DNA from: UBA11524 sp964391995 | Lineage (GTDB): Bacteria; Bacillota; Clostridia; Christensenellales; Aristaeellaceae | Length of the DNA: 11,022 nucleotides | NCBI GenBank assembly: GCA_964391995.1 | Contig: CAYMOM010000067.1 | Coordinates: 1 to 11,022 of the forward strand | Reading direction: 5' to 3' | In this document: one piece after another, positions 1 to 6,221 of the stretch | Layout: each line of letters starts with the position of its first letter | How positions within the stretch are numbered: position 1 is the first letter of the stretch | Notes under the pieces: generated by a model | Told to the model about the DNA's origin: nothing | Databases searched by the model: none | The model's input: the letters and a program-made list of their open reading frames with translations, nothing else | Made by a program: the position numbers and the translations under genes

Positions 1-376
1 GCATGGTGAGCATGACCCGCTGGTCGTGGTAAACGGGGATGCCTGGGGCGCTGCGGAGGATCGGCGGCAGGACAGCGGCAGCCAGGTATGGCAGGGTGGC
101 GTTGAGGATGGGTTCGGCCCGGCAGCCGGGCTTCCACCAGTAGTCCTGGCGGACGTAGGCGGGCACCAGCTTGGCTTCCAGCACATCATGGTTCAGCCAG
201 GAGTAGCAGCTGTCAGTCAGCGGGAAGCGGGCGCACATGTCCATGGGGCCGAAGGCACCTGCGTGGTTGCCGATGAACACGCAGGGCTCATTGGTGAATG
301 GCTCGGCCCAGGTGGTTTGGAACTTGGGTGTGATGCAGCGGTAGGCGCCGCGCAGCACGGTGTAGAGTTTGCCCAT
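1..376 (-). CDS. Lysophospholipid acyltransferase family protein (PlsC-like), C-terminus cut by window edge
   Basis: Only the first 125 codons are present; the frame runs open through the left edge. The protein begins MGKLYTVLRGAYRC and has the block FIGNHAGAFGPMDMC at residues 34-48, followed by YVRQDYWWKPG (74-84) and IPVYHDQR (113-120). This resembles a clostridial family annotated as lysophospholipid or 1-acylglycerol-3-phosphate acyltransferase, which moves an acyl chain onto a lysophospholipid at the membrane. In classic PlsC enzymes motif I is NH-x4-D; here the His is residue 38, but the Asp position (43) is Gly, in FGP instead of FDP. I recall the same FGP form in clostridial relatives, so it may be a subfamily trait. 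The ATG at 376 is chosen because AAAGGAGT (390-383) lies six bases upstream and a strong promoter precedes it. The gene is divergent from the MarR regulator. The family call comes from motifs, and the exact substrate is unknown. Confidence 0.72.
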   Translation of the reverse strand, partial: MGKLYTVLRGAYRCITPKFQTTWAEPFTNEPCVFIGNHAGAFGPMDMCARFPLTDSCYSWLNHDVLEAKLVPAYVRQDYWWKPGCRAEPILNATLPYLAAAVLPPILRSAPGIPVYHDQRVMLTM

Positions 377-409
377 GGGATGACTCCTTTATGAAAAGAA
401 TAACATAAC

Positions 410-438
410 ATTCTAGCATAAAGGGCAGTATTCGTCAA
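410..438 (-). promoter_or_regulatory. Sigma-A type promoter of the acyltransferase gene
   Basis: On the minus strand TTGACG (438-433) is followed after exactly 17 bases by TAGAAT (415-410), with TGC directly before the -10 hexamer (extended -10). Transcription should start near 403, giving a leader of about 27 bases that includes the AAAGGAGT ribosome binding site. Confidence 0.75.
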
Positions 439-485
439 ATGCGGACGAAAAAACAGGAAAAGTACGGGGAATGATGCTTCCTGCG

Positions 486-524
486 CTTGACATTCAAGGA
501 TGAATTTGCTATAAAACTGTATAG
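486..524. promoter_or_regulatory. Two inverted repeats over the MarR promoter, possible operators
   Basis: CTTGA-CAT-TCAAG (486-498) is a perfect 5+5 inverted repeat covering the -35 box. CTATA-6 bases-TATAG (509-524) is a second one covering the -10 box and start point. Their centres are about 24-25 bases apart, near two helical turns plus a few bases. MarR dimers bind short palindromes and often repress their own promoter, so autoregulation is plausible. The arms are short and chance is not excluded; the two repeats do not share a sequence. Confidence 0.35.
487..515 (+). promoter_or_regulatory. Sigma-A type promoter of the MarR gene
   Basis: A consensus TTGACA (487-492), a 17-base spacer and TATAAA (510-515), again with TGC immediately before the -10. 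The expected start point is near 522, only about 28 bases before the GTG start codon. This is the strongest-looking promoter in the window, which suits a gene that has to be held down by a repressor. Confidence 0.8.
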
Positions 525-549
525 AAAATGGAAAAGCTGGTGATGTGGC

Positions 550-1011
550 GTGCCGAAACGGTGGCAGGATGATGCAGCCCTGGTGGAAGGCCTGGCGGAT
601 AATTTGCTGGGCCTGCTGCCCATTTTCCCCAAAAGGCTGCTGCGGGTGGAAGAACTGGTGCGCAGCTATGGGATGCCCCTTTCCCACATGCAGATATTAA
701 TCCTGCTGATGGGCGGCGAGCTTTCCGTGGGGCAGCTGTCCCAGCAGCTGGGCATTGCCAAGCCCAACGTCACCCCCCTGGTGGATGCCCTGCAGAACGC
801 CAGCCTGGTGGAGCGTGTGCGCAGCCAGAAGGACCGGCGCATCGTCAATGTGCGGTTGTTGCCGGCAGGCGAAGAGCTGATGGAAAACCTGCGCCAGGAT
901 ATTGGCAGGCAGGCCATGGCCTGGCGCGGCAACCTGAGCCGCAGCGAGGTCAAAAGCCTGAGCGCCGCCCTGGGGAGTATTATCCGCCTGGCGGAAGGCC
1001 TGGAGGACTGA
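550..1011 (+). CDS. MarR-family winged-helix transcriptional regulator
   Basis: The 153-residue protein matches the usual MarR length. It has an N-terminal dimerisation helix region, a winged helix-turn-helix at about 59-85 (LSVGQLSQQLGIAKPNVTPL) and a wing at 90-103 with the family signature KDRRIVNVRLLPAG, then a C-terminal dimerisation helix. Such proteins bind DNA as dimers and usually repress a divergent or downstream gene until a ligand releases them. The GTG at 550 is the first start after an in-frame stop at 541-543; no good Shine-Dalgarno precedes it (the closest, GGAAAAG at 530-536, is 13 bases away), so a later start is possible. The neighbour is a divergent acyltransferase, which makes control of lipid metabolism a fair but untested guess. 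The ligand is unknown. The gene ends in a strong terminator and is transcribed alone. Confidence 0.85.
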   Translation: MPKRWQDDAALVEGLADNLLGLLPIFPKRLLRVEELVRSYGMPLSHMQILILLMGGELSVGQLSQQLGIAKPNVTPLVDALQNASLVERVRSQKDRRIVNVRLLPAGEELMENLRQDIGRQAMAWRGNLSRSEVKSLSAALGSIIRLAEGLED

Positions 1012-1015
1012 GAAG

Positions 1016-1056
1016 GACCGGCCTGTACAAATTGTGCACGGGCCGGTCGTTTTTTT
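1016..1056 (+). terminator. Rho-independent terminator of the MarR gene
   Basis: GACCGGCC (1016-1023) pairs perfectly with GGCCGGTC (1041-1048); part of the loop can extend the stem. A run of seven T follows at 1050-1056. It starts four bases after the MarR stop codon. Confidence 0.9.
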
Positions 1057-1060
1057 GTGC

Positions 1061-1104
1061 CATGAACCCAAAACAACAAAGCTCCCGCAAAGCTGCGGGA
1101 GCTT
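1061..1104 (-). terminator. Rho-independent terminator of rpmE
   Basis: An 11-base perfect stem (1079-1089 with 1094-1104, AAGCTCCCGCA / TGCGGGAGCTT) closes a four-base loop. On the minus strand it is followed by the T-rich stretch TGTTGTTTTGGG. It lies 45 bases past the rpmE stop, back to back with the MarR terminator, so the two convergent genes are insulated. Confidence 0.85.
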
Positions 1105-1149
1105 GTTTCATGTGTGGCGGTGCACCGGGGTGCGTACCGCGGACATTCA

Positions 1150-1350
1150 TTACTCCAGGCCGAAACGCTTCTTGAAGCGATCAACACGGCCGCCGGTATC
1201 AACCAGCTTCTGCTTGCCGGTGTAGAAGGGATGGCACTTGGAGCAAATGTCCACCTTCATTTCCTTCTTGGTAGAACCGGTTTCAAACGTCTCACCGCAT
1301 ACGCAGCGAACGATGCACTTGCCGTACTGGGGATGAATCTTTTCCTTCAT
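1150..1350 (-). CDS. rpmE: 50S ribosomal protein L31, zinc-binding type
   Basis: The 66-residue protein is the normal length for bacterial L31, a large-subunit protein near the bridge to the 30S head. It begins MKEKIHPQYGKC and keeps the zinc-binding cysteines Cys16, Cys18, Cys36 and Cys39 (CVCG and CSKCHPFYTG), so it is the C+ form and not the zinc-free paralogue made under zinc starvation. The C-terminal block GGRVDRFKKRFG (53-64) is typical. The reading frame is open for 56 codons further upstream, but the ATG at 1350 is right: AGAGGTG (1365-1359) precedes it by eight bases and the family starts there. It has its own promoter and terminator, so it appears to be a single-gene unit. In many Firmicutes rpmE lies near prfA and prmC, as it does here, but on the opposite strand. 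Confidence 0.97.
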   Translation of the reverse strand: MKEKIHPQYGKCIVRCVCGETFETGSTKKEMKVDICSKCHPFYTGKQKLVDTGGRVDRFKKRFGLE

Positions 1351-1402
1351 TGCTGTTTCACCTCTTTCGCGTATGCAATGATCGGCATTTACCGCATGGA
1401 CT

Positions 1403-1431
1403 ATTGTAGCATAGTTGGCGGCTGATTGCAA
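1403..1431 (-). promoter_or_regulatory. Sigma-A type promoter of rpmE
   Basis: Minus-strand TTGCAA (1431-1426), a 17-base spacer and TACAAT (1408-1403), with TGC before the -10. The expected start near 1396 gives a leader of about 45 bases. I see no clear ribosomal-protein leader structure in that leader. Confidence 0.75.
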
Positions 1432-1433
1432 GA

Positions 1434-1462
1434 GCCTTTTTGAGAGAAATTGCTCAAAAGGC
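1434..1462 (-). other. Hairpin between the capA-like gene and rpmE
   Basis: GCCTTTTTGAG (1434-1444) can pair with CTCAAAAGGC (1453-1462), with one bulged base and an eight-base loop. It lies 25 bases past the capA-like stop and just upstream of the rpmE -35 box. No T run follows on either strand, so it is at best a weak terminator or 3'-end stabiliser; read-through into rpmE is possible. Confidence 0.4.
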
Positions 1463-1486
1463 CGGAAATTCTTTTGGGCATCGGGC

Positions 1487-2467
1487 TTACCAGGCGAGGG
1501 GATAGACCTCCACCGCAAAGGGCAGCGCTTTGCCGTTTTCCTGCAGGGTGGTCAGGATGCTGTCCACTGCCGAGGCCCTGTCCAGCAGGGAAGGCGTCAG
1601 GTCGTTGCGGTCGGTGCGGCTGGAAATGCGGATGGGGACAATGCGGAAGCCTTCCTGGGTGATTTCGTCCTTCCGGATGTGCAGGCGCAGCTGGAACAGG
1701 AAACTGCTCATATCGGTGGGCTTCTCCTGGGCAGAGCTGATGAAGGTGCCCAGGGAATAGCAGATGTAGGCACCAGCGTAATGCTCGATGGGCTGAATGT
1801 GCCGGCTGCCATGGCCCAGCACCAGGTCTGCGCCCGCATCGGCTGCGGCCCGGCCTAGAAGGATTTGGGTTTCATCGGGGGTATAGCTGTCCTCCTGGCC
1901 CCAGCGGAAGCTGACGATCACGAAGGGATACTGGGTCTTGGCGGCGGCAATGTCCTGGGCCAGGCGGGCCTCCACGGCTGTCCAATCCTCCAGGCAGGAA
2001 TAGCTCAGGGTGGCAATCTGCAGGCCCTTCACCTCCTGCACCTGGGTGCTGCTGTGCTGCGGTGCCAGCAGCTCCACCCCGCCTGCCGCCAGGGCGGTGG
2101 TGCACAGGGCAGGCGCTTCCACCAGGCTGAGGATGGTCAGGTCATCCTCCAGCAGGGTTTCCTGCAGGTTGCGGGCCAGAAAGGCGGCATCGCCTGAATG
2201 GCGGGCCAGCTCATCCTCGTAAATGGTGCCGCCCAGGGTGACTTCGCCGCCAGCGGTAAGGGTGATGAGCACGGAGCCGTCCTTCTCATAGATGGATGCT
2301 TCCTCCTGGGCTTGCACGGCTGACGGCTCGGGGGTCTGCTGAATGGTGTTGGCCACATCCGGGTGCACCTGGGTCAGCAGATCGGCAATGGAAAGCTCCT
2401 GATCCTCTGCGGCGGCGCAGGTGCACGCAAGCATTAGCGCCAGCAGCAGAAGCAAGCATTTTCGCAT
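1487..2467 (-). CDS. Secreted CapA-like protein (PGA_cap fold) with eroded active site
   Basis: The 326-residue protein starts with a signal peptide (MRKCLLLLLALMLACTCAAA, cleavage probably after the Ala run at 18-20; the cysteines make a lipoprotein possible but the lipobox is poor). The rest aligns by eye with CapA/PGA_cap proteins, metallophosphatase-fold proteins linked to poly-gamma-glutamate capsule: AGGEVTLGG (72-80) for the usual AGDVTLGG, VIVSFRWGQE (183-192) for VSFHWGxE, AGADLVLGHGSRHIQ (211-225) for AGADLVIGHHPHVLQ, and YSLGTF (237-242). The metal-ligand positions are changed (Asp to Glu, His to Arg, HPH to SRH). The middle of the family, with the NNH...D motif, is shortened to LAPQHSS. 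It may be a non-catalytic, surface-exposed binding protein. The ATG at 2467 is chosen because GGGGAGG lies just upstream (2479-2473), in the 16-base gap after the aminotransferase stop. It is third in an operon with Lrp and the aminotransferase; a functional link to them is unclear. Confidence 0.75.
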   Translation of the reverse strand: MRKCLLLLLALMLACTCAAAEDQELSIADLLTQVHPDVANTIQQTPEPSAVQAQEEASIYEKDGSVLITLTAGGEVTLGGTIYEDELARHSGDAAFLARNLQETLLEDDLTILSLVEAPALCTTALAAGGVELLAPQHSSTQVQEVKGLQIATLSYSCLEDWTAVEARLAQDIAAAKTQYPFVIVSFRWGQEDSYTPDETQILLGRAAADAGADLVLGHGSRHIQPIEHYAGAYICYSLGTFISSAQEKPTDMSSFLFQLRLHIRKDEITQEGFRIVPIRISSRTDRNDLTPSLLDRASAVDSILTTLQENGKALPFAVEVYPLAW

Positions 2468-2483
2468 GAAATTCCTCCCCATG

Positions 2484-3662
2484 TTATAGCGTTGCCAGGA
2501 AATCCGCCATTTTGTCCAGGGCCAGGTTCAGCTTATCCACGGCGGTGGCATAGCTGCAGCGGATGTGCCCTTCCCCACAGGGACCAAAGGCTGTGCCGGG
2601 CACGCAGGCCACGCGCTTTTCCTCCAGCAGGCGCTGGCAGAATGCCTCGCTGGTCAGGCCTGTTTTGCGGATGGACGGAAAAACATAGAATGCGCCCAGA
2701 GGCTCAAAGCAATCCAGCCCCATGGCACGGAAGCCCTCCACCATCAGCCGGCGGCGCCGGTCGTAGCTTTCCCGCATGTGGATCACATCCTCATACCCGT
2801 GCTCCCGGCCGGTGCGCAGGGCCTCCAGGGCGGCCACCTGCCCCTGGCGGGGGGCGCAGAGAATGCCGTACTGGTGAATCTTGTTCATCACGGCAATCAG
2901 CTCCGCCGGGCCGCAGATGTACCCCACCCGCCAGCCTGTCATGGCAAAGGACTTGCTGAAGCCGTTGATGGTCAGCGTATAGTCCCACATGCCGGGCAGG
3001 GAGGCAAAGGACACATGGTGCAGGCCGCCGTAGGTCAGCTCGGAATAAATCTCGTCACTGATGACCAGGATGCCCGTTTCCTTTACCACCCGGGCCAGGG
3101 CCTCCAGGTCGGCCCGCTCCATAATGCCGCCGGTGGGGTTGTTGGGGTAGGGGAGGATCAGCGCCTTGGTGCGGGGGGTAATGGCAGCGCGAACCTTCTC
3201 CGCCGTCAGGCGGAAGGCGGTTTCCTGGGTGGTTTCCACACCCACGGGCGTGCCGCCGGCGAAAATCACACTGGGGCTGTAGGAAACATAGCTGGGCTCG
3301 GGCACCAGTACCTCATCCCCTGGGGACACCAGCGCCCGCAGCGCCACATCGATGGATTCGCTGGCGCCAACGGTGACGAGAATCTCCGTTTCGGGGTTAT
3401 AGCAGGTCTGGTAGCGGTGCTCCAGGTAATAGCTGATTTCCTTTCGCAGGGACAGAAGACCCCGGTTGGGGGTGTACTGGGTTTCGCCGTCCACGATGGA
3501 ATTGATGGCGGCATTGCGGATGTGATAGGGGGTAATGAAGTCCGGCTCGCCCACGCCCAGGGAGATGGCGTCCTTCATGGTGGCAGCCATGTCGAAAAAG
3601 CGGCGGATGCCGCTGGGGGGCACGGCGGCGATGGCGCTGTTCAGGTAGGCATCGTAATTCAC
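2484..3662 (-). CDS. PLP-dependent class I/II aminotransferase
   Basis: The 392-residue protein is a fold-type I aminotransferase of normal length. Visible motifs are LGVGEPDF (35-42), the PLP-phosphate loop GASES (99-103), PNNPTG (173-178), SDEIYSEL (202-209), the Schiff-base lysine Lys237 in GFSKSFAMTGWRVGY, and Arg368 in HIRCSYA, which should bind the substrate carboxylate. It transfers an amino group between an amino acid and a 2-oxoacid in the cytoplasm. The sequence type resembles the aspartate/alanine/aromatic branch (AspC/PatA/AlaT-like), but the donor cannot be read from it. The start is GTG at 3662, overlapping the stop of the Lrp gene by four bases (GTGA), so the two are translationally coupled. 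Lrp-aminotransferase pairs are common in Clostridia, and the regulator may sense the product or substrate. It ends in TAA 16 bases before the capA-like gene. Confidence 0.95.
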   Translation of the reverse strand: MNYDAYLNSAIAAVPPSGIRRFFDMAATMKDAISLGVGEPDFITPYHIRNAAINSIVDGETQYTPNRGLLSLRKEISYYLEHRYQTCYNPETEILVTVGASESIDVALRALVSPGDEVLVPEPSYVSYSPSVIFAGGTPVGVETTQETAFRLTAEKVRAAITPRTKALILPYPNNPTGGIMERADLEALARVVKETGILVISDEIYSELTYGGLHHVSFASLPGMWDYTLTINGFSKSFAMTGWRVGYICGPAELIAVMNKIHQYGILCAPRQGQVAALEALRTGREHGYEDVIHMRESYDRRRRLMVEGFRAMGLDCFEPLGAFYVFPSIRKTGLTSEAFCQRLLEEKRVACVPGTAFGPCGEGHIRCSYATAVDKLNLALDKMADFLATL

Positions 3663-4150
3663 GGGGAAATCACCAGCCGATTGTCAGATTTCTCCGTGTC
3701 GAAGATGACGCCTTCCTCTTTATAGCGCTTCAGCACAAAGCTGGTGGCGGTGCCGGTGACCATCTCCAGGGTGGAAAGCTTGTCGGAAACGAACATGGCC
3801 AGCTCCTTCAGGGTGCGGGCCTCCACCAGCACCAGCAGGTCGTAGGCGCCGCTCATCAGGTAGACGCTCTTGACCTCCTCAAACCGGTAGATGCGCTTGG
3901 CAACCGCATCGAAGCCCATGTCCCGCTGGGGGGTTACGCGAACCTCAATCATGGCCTCCACCCGCTCCCGGTCGGTCAGATCCCAGTTGATGGTGGGGGA
4001 ATAACGCAGAATGACCCGTTCCTGCTCCATCCGGTCGATGGCCTCGGCCACCTGTTCCAGGGTGGTGCCGGTCATAATGGCAATCTTCTCCAAGGAAAGG
4101 CGGCAGTCCTCCCGCAGTATCTCCAGAATATCCATATCCAGCTTGGACAT
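3659..4150 (-). CDS. Lrp/AsnC-family transcriptional regulator
   Basis: The 163-residue protein has an N-terminal helix-turn-helix (about 1-50, starting MSKLDMDILEILREDCRLS) and a C-terminal RAM/AsnC ligand-binding domain (about 65-140) with the family signature SGAYDLLVLV at 100-109. These proteins bind amino acids at subunit interfaces and form dimers to octamers. The reading frame is open to 4183, but the ATG at 4150 is preferred: AAGGAGAG (4166-4159) is eight bases upstream and the product starts as family members do. It is first in an operon with the aminotransferase (four-base overlap) and the capA-like gene. It probably regulates this operon, perhaps in response to the amino acid that the aminotransferase handles; that is inference. 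The C-terminal tail after 140, ending in KSDNRLVISP, is charged and less conserved. Confidence 0.93.
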   Translation of the reverse strand: MSKLDMDILEILREDCRLSLEKIAIMTGTTLEQVAEAIDRMEQERVILRYSPTINWDLTDRERVEAMIEVRVTPQRDMGFDAVAKRIYRFEEVKSVYLMSGAYDLLVLVEARTLKELAMFVSDKLSTLEMVTGTATSFVLKRYKEEGVIFDTEKSDNRLVISP

Positions 4151-4195
4151 TGGACGATCTCTCCTTCCGCAAAAGTATAACATTTCACAAGTACC

Positions 4196-4224
4196 ATTCT
4201 ACACCATATGCAGTTTGGATGCAA
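4196..4224 (-). promoter_or_regulatory. Sigma-A type promoter of the Lrp-aminotransferase-capA operon
   Basis: Minus-strand TTGCAT (4224-4219), a 17-base spacer and TAGAAT (4201-4196). The start would fall near 4189, giving a leader of about 39 bases. A second -10-like TATACT (4179-4174) lies downstream but lacks a -35 at good spacing. The ACCAT words at 4193-4197 and 4204-4208 are one helical turn apart and overlap the -10 region; they could be part of an Lrp site, but this is weak. Confidence 0.65.
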
Positions 4225-4361
4225 GCGGATTTCTTGCGCCAATTTCCGGGACAGGCAGGGAATTGCATGGCTGGCGGCGAATATAGAAACTCGGCTTGGT
4301 GTATTGCCGGCCCATGACAACGAATGAACAGCGCCCTGCGCGCAGAAATGAGGGATTTTCT
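4225..4361 (+). other. Leader region of the DUF1385-prmC-prfA operon, no clear promoter
   Basis: Between the divergent Lrp promoter and the DUF1385 start I find no hexamer pair at 16-18 base spacing on the plus strand. A -10-like TATAGA (4282-4287) is only 13 bases after TTGCAT (4263-4268). The stretch contains a 16-codon ORF (4267-4317) that overlaps an alternative DUF1385 start at 4314. The operon promoter is therefore unassigned. Confidence 0.4.
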
Positions 4362-5384
4362 ATGTCGAAAACAGCTGCCTGCCCCCGGGTGGATATTGGC
4401 GGCCAGGCCGTGATGGAAGGCGTGATGATGAAGGCGCCGGATGCCATTGCCATTGCCGTGCGCCGACCGGATGACTCCATTGTGGTGAAGCGCAAGGAAT
4501 ACATTGCGCCTGCCAAGAAGCACAAGTGGATGGGCTGGCCCATTGTGCGCGGGGTTGTGAACTTCTGCTCCATGCTGTCCATGGGCATGGGTGTCCTGCA
4601 GACCTCTACCGAAATGCTGGGCGTGCTGGACGAGGAACCCACCAAATTTGAAAAGTGGCTGGCCCAGAAGCTGGGCAAGGGTGTGGACAAGGTGGTCATG
4701 GGCGTTGCCATGGTGCTGGCGGTGATTCTGTCCATCGGCCTGTTCTTTGTGATTCCCGAGGCGGTAGCCAGCTGGCTGCGTTCCATGAACCTGGGCCGGG
4801 TGTGGGTCAACCTGCTTTCCGGCCTGGTGCGCATTGCGATTCTGATTGGCTACATGGTGTTCTGCTCCCTGGTGCCGGATGTTCGCCGCACCTTCCAATA
4901 CCACGGCGCGGAGCACAAAACCGTGTACTGCCACGAGGCCGACAAGCCCCTGACCCCGGAAAATGCTGCACCCTTCACCACCCTGCATCCCCGGTGCGGC
5001 ACGGCATTCCTGCTGATTGTGTTTGCACTGAGCATCATCCTCTTCACCCTGGTGGGCTATAATGGCGACCAGTACATCCTGCGGCTTCTGTCCCGGCTGG
5101 CGCTGCTGCCCATTGTGGCTGGCGTGAGCTATGAGGTGCTGAAGGGCCTGGCCCATTCCGAAAGCAAGGCGGCCCGCATTCTCCGCTGGCCCGGCCTGCA
5201 GCTTCAGCGGCTGACCACCAAGCAGCCCGATGCCAAAATGCTGGAGATTGCCATCGTTGCCATGAACGTGGCCCTCTACGGCCTGCCGAAAAATGCGCCC
5301 ACCACCGGGGAAGGCTATACGCTGCTGCACTCCTACAAGGAAACCGAAGAGGGATACACCTTCCCCCAGGAGGGTGACCAGTGA
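4362..5384 (+). CDS. DUF1385 family membrane protein (YqhQ-like)
   Basis: The 340-residue integral membrane protein has the family marks IGGQAVMEGVMM (12-23), FQYHGAEHKTVYCHEA (178-193) and LHPRCGTAFL (208-217). Hydrophobic segments are at about 111-131, 150-171, 214-233 and 243-262, so about four membrane spans. Its biochemical role is not known to me; the His/Glu/Cys-rich motifs suggest metal binding, which is inference. The ATG at 4362 is chosen because GAGGG (4350-4354) lies seven bases upstream and the family signature follows within 12 residues; an ATG at 4314 and a TTG at 4296 in the same frame are alternatives. It is first in the operon and its TGA overlaps the GTG of prmC by four bases. 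In Clostridia this family commonly lies next to prmC and prfA, so the context is ordinary. Confidence 0.93.
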   Translation: MSKTAACPRVDIGGQAVMEGVMMKAPDAIAIAVRRPDDSIVVKRKEYIAPAKKHKWMGWPIVRGVVNFCSMLSMGMGVLQTSTEMLGVLDEEPTKFEKWLAQKLGKGVDKVVMGVAMVLAVILSIGLFFVIPEAVASWLRSMNLGRVWVNLLSGLVRIAILIGYMVFCSLVPDVRRTFQYHGAEHKTVYCHEADKPLTPENAAPFTTLHPRCGTAFLLIVFALSIILFTLVGYNGDQYILRLLSRLALLPIVAGVSYEVLKGLAHSESKAARILRWPGLQLQRLTTKQPDAKMLEIAIVAMNVALYGLPKNAPTTGEGYTLLHSYKETEEGYTFPQEGDQ

Positions 5385-6211
5385 CCCCGCAAGCGCTGAT
5401 ATGCGAAACCACCGCGCTGTTCCACAAGGCCGGCATACCCGACCCGGCGTGGGACAGCGCGCTTCTGCTTGCCCACCTGACGGGCAGGCCTGCCCTGAAC
5501 CTGCGCCTGGACACGGACACCCGGCTGGATGAGGATACGCTGCGGGCGTATGTCCGCCTGCGGGAAAAGCGCCTGCAGCGCCAGCCGCTGCAATACCTGC
5601 TGGGCGTGCAACCCTTTCTGGGGCGGGACTTTTATGTGGATGAACGGGTGCTGATCCCCCGCCCGGAAACCGAGCTGCTGGCGGAGCGGGCCATTGCCTG
5701 GCTGAAAACCCGGGACAACCCAGCTGCCCTTGACCTGTGCTGCGGCAGCGGATGCATTGGCATCAGCCTGGCGCTGGAGGTTCCCAAGGCCCGGGTGCAC
5801 GCTGCCGACCTTTCCGCCGGTGCGCTGGCTGTGACATCCCGCAACGCGGAAACCCTGGGCGCAGCGCTGGCGCTCCGCCAGGGGGATTTGTTTGCTGCGG
5901 TGGAGGATATGAGGTTTGACCTGATCATCAGCAACCCGCCCTACATTCCCACGGCGGACTGCCAAACCCTGCAGGCGGAGGTCATGCAGGAGCCTGGCAT
6001 GGCCCTGGACGGCGGCGCGGACGGCTATGCCTTCTACCGCCGCATTGCCCGGGAAGCACCCTCGCACCTGCATCCCGGCGGCCTGGTGCTGCTGGAAGTG
6101 GGCTTTGACCAGGCAGGCACCGTGGCGGCGCTGATGGCGGCAAACGGCTTCCGCGCCAGCATTCACAAGGATTTGCAGGGCATTGACCGGATGGTGGAGG
6201 CTCAGCTGTAA
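5381..6211 (+). CDS. prmC: Peptide chain release factor N5-glutamine methyltransferase
   Basis: The 276-residue protein uses S-adenosylmethionine to methylate the glutamine of the GGQ motif in RF1 and RF2, which speeds peptide release. An N-terminal helical domain (1-80, with QPLQYLLG at 68-75) binds the release factor. The Rossmann methyltransferase domain has IPRPETE (92-98), the SAM-binding DLCCGSGCIG (118-127), the catalytic NPPY (185-188) that holds the target glutamine, and EPGMALDGGADG (204-215). Length matches E. coli PrmC. The GTG start overlaps the DUF1385 stop (GTGA) and AGGAGGGTGA (5369-5378) sits immediately upstream, so translation is coupled. Its substrate RF1 is encoded next, 10 bases after the TAA. 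The enzyme looks intact, which matters because the neighbouring RF1 has unusual residues around its GGQ. Confidence 0.97.
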   Translation: MTPQALICETTALFHKAGIPDPAWDSALLLAHLTGRPALNLRLDTDTRLDEDTLRAYVRLREKRLQRQPLQYLLGVQPFLGRDFYVDERVLIPRPETELLAERAIAWLKTRDNPAALDLCCGSGCIGISLALEVPKARVHAADLSAGALAVTSRNAETLGAALALRQGDLFAAVEDMRFDLIISNPPYIPTADCQTLQAEVMQEPGMALDGGADGYAFYRRIAREAPSHLHPGGLVLLEVGFDQAGTVAALMAANGFRASIHKDLQGIDRMVEAQL

Positions 6212-6221
6212 CGGAGGCGCT

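Noticed and set aside
217..687. A 156-codon minus-strand frame spanning the MarR/acyltransferase intergenic region
   Set aside because: It overlaps both real genes in the wrong frame, crosses both promoters and has no recognisable domain.
1351..1396. A ribosomal-protein leader RNA upstream of rpmE
   Set aside because: The leader is only about 45 bases and I could not find a convincing conserved stem.
3659..3662. Possible frameshift between Lrp and aminotransferase genes
   Set aside because: The overlap is a normal GTGA stop/start junction and both proteins are complete.
2565..3725. A 386-codon plus-strand frame opposite the aminotransferase
   Set aside because: The aminotransferase has all family motifs; this frame is its antisense shadow.
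4174..4179. TATACT as the -10 of the Lrp operon
   Set aside because: No acceptable -35 lies 16-18 bases upstream; the TTGCAT/TAGAAT pair a little further up fits better.
4185..5330. A 381-codon minus-strand frame opposite DUF1385
   Set aside because: It is a shadow of the DUF1385 gene, with a low-complexity His/Gln/Gly-rich product and no family motif.
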